From: an uncultured Bacilli bacterium
GTDB lineage: Bacteria > Bacillota_I > Bacilli_A > RF39 > UBA660
DNA length: 8,117 nt
NCBI GenBank assembly: GCA_947853245.1
Contig: CANTWP010000095.1
Coordinates: 1-8,117 of the forward strand
Direction of reading: 5' to 3'
Part shown: positions 6,885-8,117 of the stretch, piece after piece
How positions within the stretch are numbered: the stretch's first letter is position 1
Layout of the letters: every line of letters begins with the position of its first letter
Notes under the pieces: generated by a model
The model's input: the letters and a program-made list of their open reading frames with translations, nothing else
The model's database searches: none
Told to the model about the DNA's origin: nothing
Made by a program: the position numbers and the translations under genes

Positions 6885-6912
6885 ATTATACCATAATTAT
6901 ATTCTTTTCCAA
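6885..6912 (-). promoter_or_regulatory. Extended -10 promoter of murG-murB-ftsQ
   Basis: On the minus strand TGGTATAAT (6893-6885) is a full extended -10 element. TTGGAA (6912-6907) is a 4-of-6 match to the -35 consensus at 16-base spacing. The -10 ends 21 bases before the murG ATG. Confidence 0.75.
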
Positions 6913-6929
6913 ACAAAAATATCTCTTAC

Positions 6930-6972
6930 AAAATTAAAGACATAGATTATTATTTATGACATCTATGTCTTT
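6930..6972 (-). terminator. Terminator of the J-like gene, overlapping its coding end
   Basis: AAAGACATAGAT (6972-6961 on the minus strand) pairs perfectly over 12 bp with ATCTATGTCTTT (6947-6936) around a 13-base loop. The tract after the central stem is TTTAATTTT. The first arm encodes part of the gene's last residues and the stop codon lies in the loop. Confidence 0.75.
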
Positions 6973-7378
6973 TAACATGTGCAATATTCATACTTTCAAC
7001 TAACTGTAAATCCGAATTATTATCTCTAATATAACGTAAATTTAATAATGTAGAAATACACATATTAATTTTAAATTCATTTACTTCCGTACTAGGTAAT
7101 TTATGTAAATATTTAGCCTTTGATGTAATATAATTTGCTTGTTTCTTAAATGAACTATAAAATTCAACTAATTCTCGATCATAGTTTTGTTTACTAACAG
7201 GATCTTTAAGAATATTATAGTTATCCATAACAATATCATAAGCAATCTTTTTATCAGATTCGCTTAATTTATTATTATGATATATATACATCATTAAATT
7301 TCTAAAACAACTATCCAATTCGTCTTTAGTAAATTGATTACTAACTTTTAAAATACTATAACAATTGAATTTATTCAT
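6950..7378 (-). CDS. Small protein with degenerate J domain lacking the HPD motif
   Basis: This 142-residue cytoplasmic protein has no signal peptide or membrane segment. Residues 6-70 follow the J-domain pattern well: CYSILKVS (helix I), KDELDSCFRNLMMYIYH (helix II), then helix III ending NYNILKDPVSKQNYDREL, as in DnaJ-type domains (ILxDPxxRxxYD). The loop between helices II and III, normally HPD, reads H34-N35-N36. HPD is needed in known J proteins to stimulate DnaK ATPase, so this one probably does not, or does so differently. The C-terminal 70 residues are Lys/Asn/Leu-rich and I do not recognise them. The ATG at 7378 is chosen for its AAGGAG six bases upstream; an ATG at 7429 would overlap the promoter. 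It has its own promoter and a terminator that begins within its last codons. Function unknown. Confidence 0.82.
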   Translation of the reverse strand: MNKFNCYSILKVSNQFTKDELDSCFRNLMMYIYHNNKLSESDKKIAYDIVMDNYNILKDPVSKQNYDRELVEFYSSFKKQANYITSKAKYLHKLPSTEVNEFKINMCISTLLNLRYIRDNNSDLQLVESMNIAHVKRHRCHK

Positions 7379-7384
7379 AAGTAT

Positions 7385-7390
7385 CTCCTT
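7385..7390 (-). promoter_or_regulatory. Ribosome-binding site deciding the J-like gene start
   Basis: AAGGAG on the minus strand lies 6 bases before the ATG at 7378. It excludes the longer reading from 7429, which would begin inside the -35 element. Confidence 0.85.
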
Positions 7391-7400
7391 TTTGCCACCT

Positions 7401-7429
7401 ATAATAACACATGATAAGAAAAAAATCAA
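7401..7429 (-). promoter_or_regulatory. Promoter of the J-like gene
   Basis: TTGATT (7429-7424) and TATTAT (7406-7401) on the minus strand are 17 bases apart, with TG one base ahead of the -10. The -10 ends 22 bases before the ATG. It is back to back with the yigZ promoter: 19 bases separate the two -35 hexamers. Confidence 0.7.
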
Positions 7430-7448
7430 ATTGAAGATAAACTTAAAA

Positions 7449-7477
7449 TTTACAACTCAAAATATACATGATATAAT
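7449..7477 (+). promoter_or_regulatory. Promoter of yigZ
   Basis: TTTACA (7449-7454) and TATAAT (7472-7477) are 17 bases apart, with TG at 7469-7470 giving an extended -10. This is the best promoter in the window. The -10 ends only 15 bases before the ATG, so the predicted leader is about 9 bases. Confidence 0.8.
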
Positions 7478-7492
7478 TTTACTGGTGAAAAT

Positions 7493-8080
7493 ATGAAAAT
7501 TATTAAAAATTCCATTACTACTGAATATATAATTCAAAAATCAAAGTTTATTACTAAATTATATCATGTTAATAATGAAGAAGAAATTACCAGTATTTTA
7601 AAGCAATTAAAAATTGAGTTTAAAGATGCTACTCATATCTGTTATGGCTATATTATTGATAATGTTAAACGTTTCCAAGATGATGGTGAACCAGGTGGTA
7701 CAGCTGGTATGCCGATTTTAAATGTAATAGAACAACAAAACTTAAATATGATTTTAGCAGTTGTTATTCGTTATTTTGGAGGAATAAAGTTAGGGGCAGG
7801 CGGATTAGTTAGAGCCTATTCGAATGCTGTTAGTAAAGCTTTAAATGAAACAGATATTAAAGATCTTTTAGAAGGCATGGAAATAGAAATTAGTCTTAAC
7901 TATGAAGACTTAAAAATAATAGAATTACTATTAAAAGAGGAAACCATTATAAATAAGACTTTCGATGAAAAAATTATTATAACTTTTCAAACAACTATAT
8001 CAGACTATAATAAACTAAAAAATAATATTCAAAAATATAATCCAATTATCAAAAAAGAACACTTATATATTATTAGATAA
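7493..8080 (+). CDS. yigZ: YigZ/IMPACT (UPF0029) family protein
   Basis: This 195-residue protein has the two-domain layout of bacterial YigZ/YvyE proteins. The N-terminal IMPACT domain (about 1-115) carries ATHICYGYIID (47-56), DDGEPGGTAGMPIL (63-76) and the family signature RYFGGIKLGAGGLVRAY (93-109). The C-terminal part (about 128-190) fits the ferredoxin-like DUF1949 domain. Family role is poorly defined: the eukaryotic relative IMPACT regulates translation by binding GCN1, and bacterial members have been proposed to bind RNA or ribosomes. It is the only recognised plus-strand gene, divergent from the J-like gene, with a strong promoter very close to the ATG and GGTGA as ribosome-binding site. 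Its stop codon lies inside the right arm of its terminator. Full length and intact. Confidence 0.93.
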   Translation: MKIIKNSITTEYIIQKSKFITKLYHVNNEEEITSILKQLKIEFKDATHICYGYIIDNVKRFQDDGEPGGTAGMPILNVIEQQNLNMILAVVIRYFGGIKLGAGGLVRAYSNAVSKALNETDIKDLLEGMEIEISLNYEDLKIIELLLKEETIINKTFDEKIIITFQTTISDYNKLKNNIQKYNPIIKKEHLYIIR

Positions 8081-8093
8081 GTGTTCCTTTTTT
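8051..8093. terminator. Bidirectional terminator at the end of yigZ
   Basis: GAACACTTAT (8057-8066) pairs perfectly with ATAAGTGTTC (8077-8086) around a 10-base loop. On the plus strand the stem is followed by C and six T (8088-8093); on the minus strand six T follow immediately (8056-8051). The yigZ stop codon (8078-8080) is in the right arm. Confidence 0.85.
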
Positions 8094-8117
8094 AATCTAT
8101 CTTTAACTTTTTTCATA
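8063..8117 (-). CDS. Possible 3' end of a convergent gene entering from the right edge
   Basis: One minus-strand frame is open from the window edge to a TAA at 8065-8063, encoding KKVKDRLKKEHLSNNI at its end; the other two minus frames hit stops almost at once. If real, the gene converges on yigZ and overlaps its last 18 bases. Its stop would lie inside the same hairpin, and the hairpin is followed by six T on this strand too. Seventeen codons open by chance is not rare, so this is tentative. Confidence 0.3.
   Translation of the reverse strand, partial: MKKVKDRLKKEHLSNNI

Noticed and set aside
7379..7429. Upstream in-frame start for the J-like gene, giving a hydrophobic N-terminus
   Set aside because: The hydrophobic leader is a translation of the promoter and ribosome-binding site; AAGGAG points to 7378.
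130..8080. Alternative genetic code with TGA read as Trp (Mollicutes)
   Set aside because: No gene shows in-frame TGA, the one Trp is TGG, and all domains are complete under the standard code. The absence of TGA stops alone is too few cases to argue from.
1..8117. CRISPR array, tRNA or rRNA, insertion sequence, phage or defence system
   Set aside because: No spaced direct repeats, cloverleaf-like segments, transposase, integrase or nuclease motifs were seen; nearly all bases belong to recognised housekeeping or sporulation genes.

Overview
This window is very AT-rich chromosomal DNA from a low-GC Firmicute (Bacilli/Clostridia grade). It carries the right-hand part of a division and cell-wall (dcw) cluster and, directly after it, the sporulation pair spoIIGA-sigE. 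Since spoIIGA has no known role outside endospore formation, the organism, or a recent ancestor, made spores. The order murG-murB-ftsQ(divIB)-ftsA-ftsZ-spoIIGA-sigE matches the classic Bacillus layout, but the genes found between divIB and ftsA (ylxW, ylxX, sbp) and between ftsZ and spoIIGA (bpr) in B. subtilis are absent. All reading frames make sense in the standard code. Species cannot be named from the sequence; an uncultured host-associated member of Bacilli would fit but is only a guess.

Layout, right to left along the minus strand: a small protein with a degenerate J domain (6950-7378, own promoter and terminator); murG-murB-ftsQ (6863-4164) as one transcription unit with its own extended -10 promoter and a strong terminator; ftsA-ftsZ (4018-1668) with a separate promoter and terminator; and spoIIGA-sigE (1598-130), where the -10-like element touches the ftsZ terminator. 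A possible promoter and the first codons of another minus-strand gene sit at the left edge. In B. subtilis the gene after sigE is sigG. On the plus strand, yigZ (7493-8080) is divergent from the J-like gene and ends in a hairpin that could terminate transcription in both directions. A second, unconfirmed gene may converge on it from the right edge.

The genes link three processes. MurB and MurG make peptidoglycan precursor (UDP-MurNAc, then lipid II). FtsQ, FtsA and FtsZ build the division ring. SpoIIGA is the membrane protease that activates pro-sigma-E in the mother cell after asymmetric division.

I see no novel defence or mobile system, CRISPR array, tRNA or IS element. The points most worth a second look are the HPD-less J protein, the terminator-promoter overlap ahead of spoIIGA, the short pro-sigma-E pro-sequence, stop codons nested in terminators, very short predicted leaders, and the almost complete lack of tryptophan. 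Start codons were revised by ribosome-binding site for sigE, ftsA, murB and the J-like gene.
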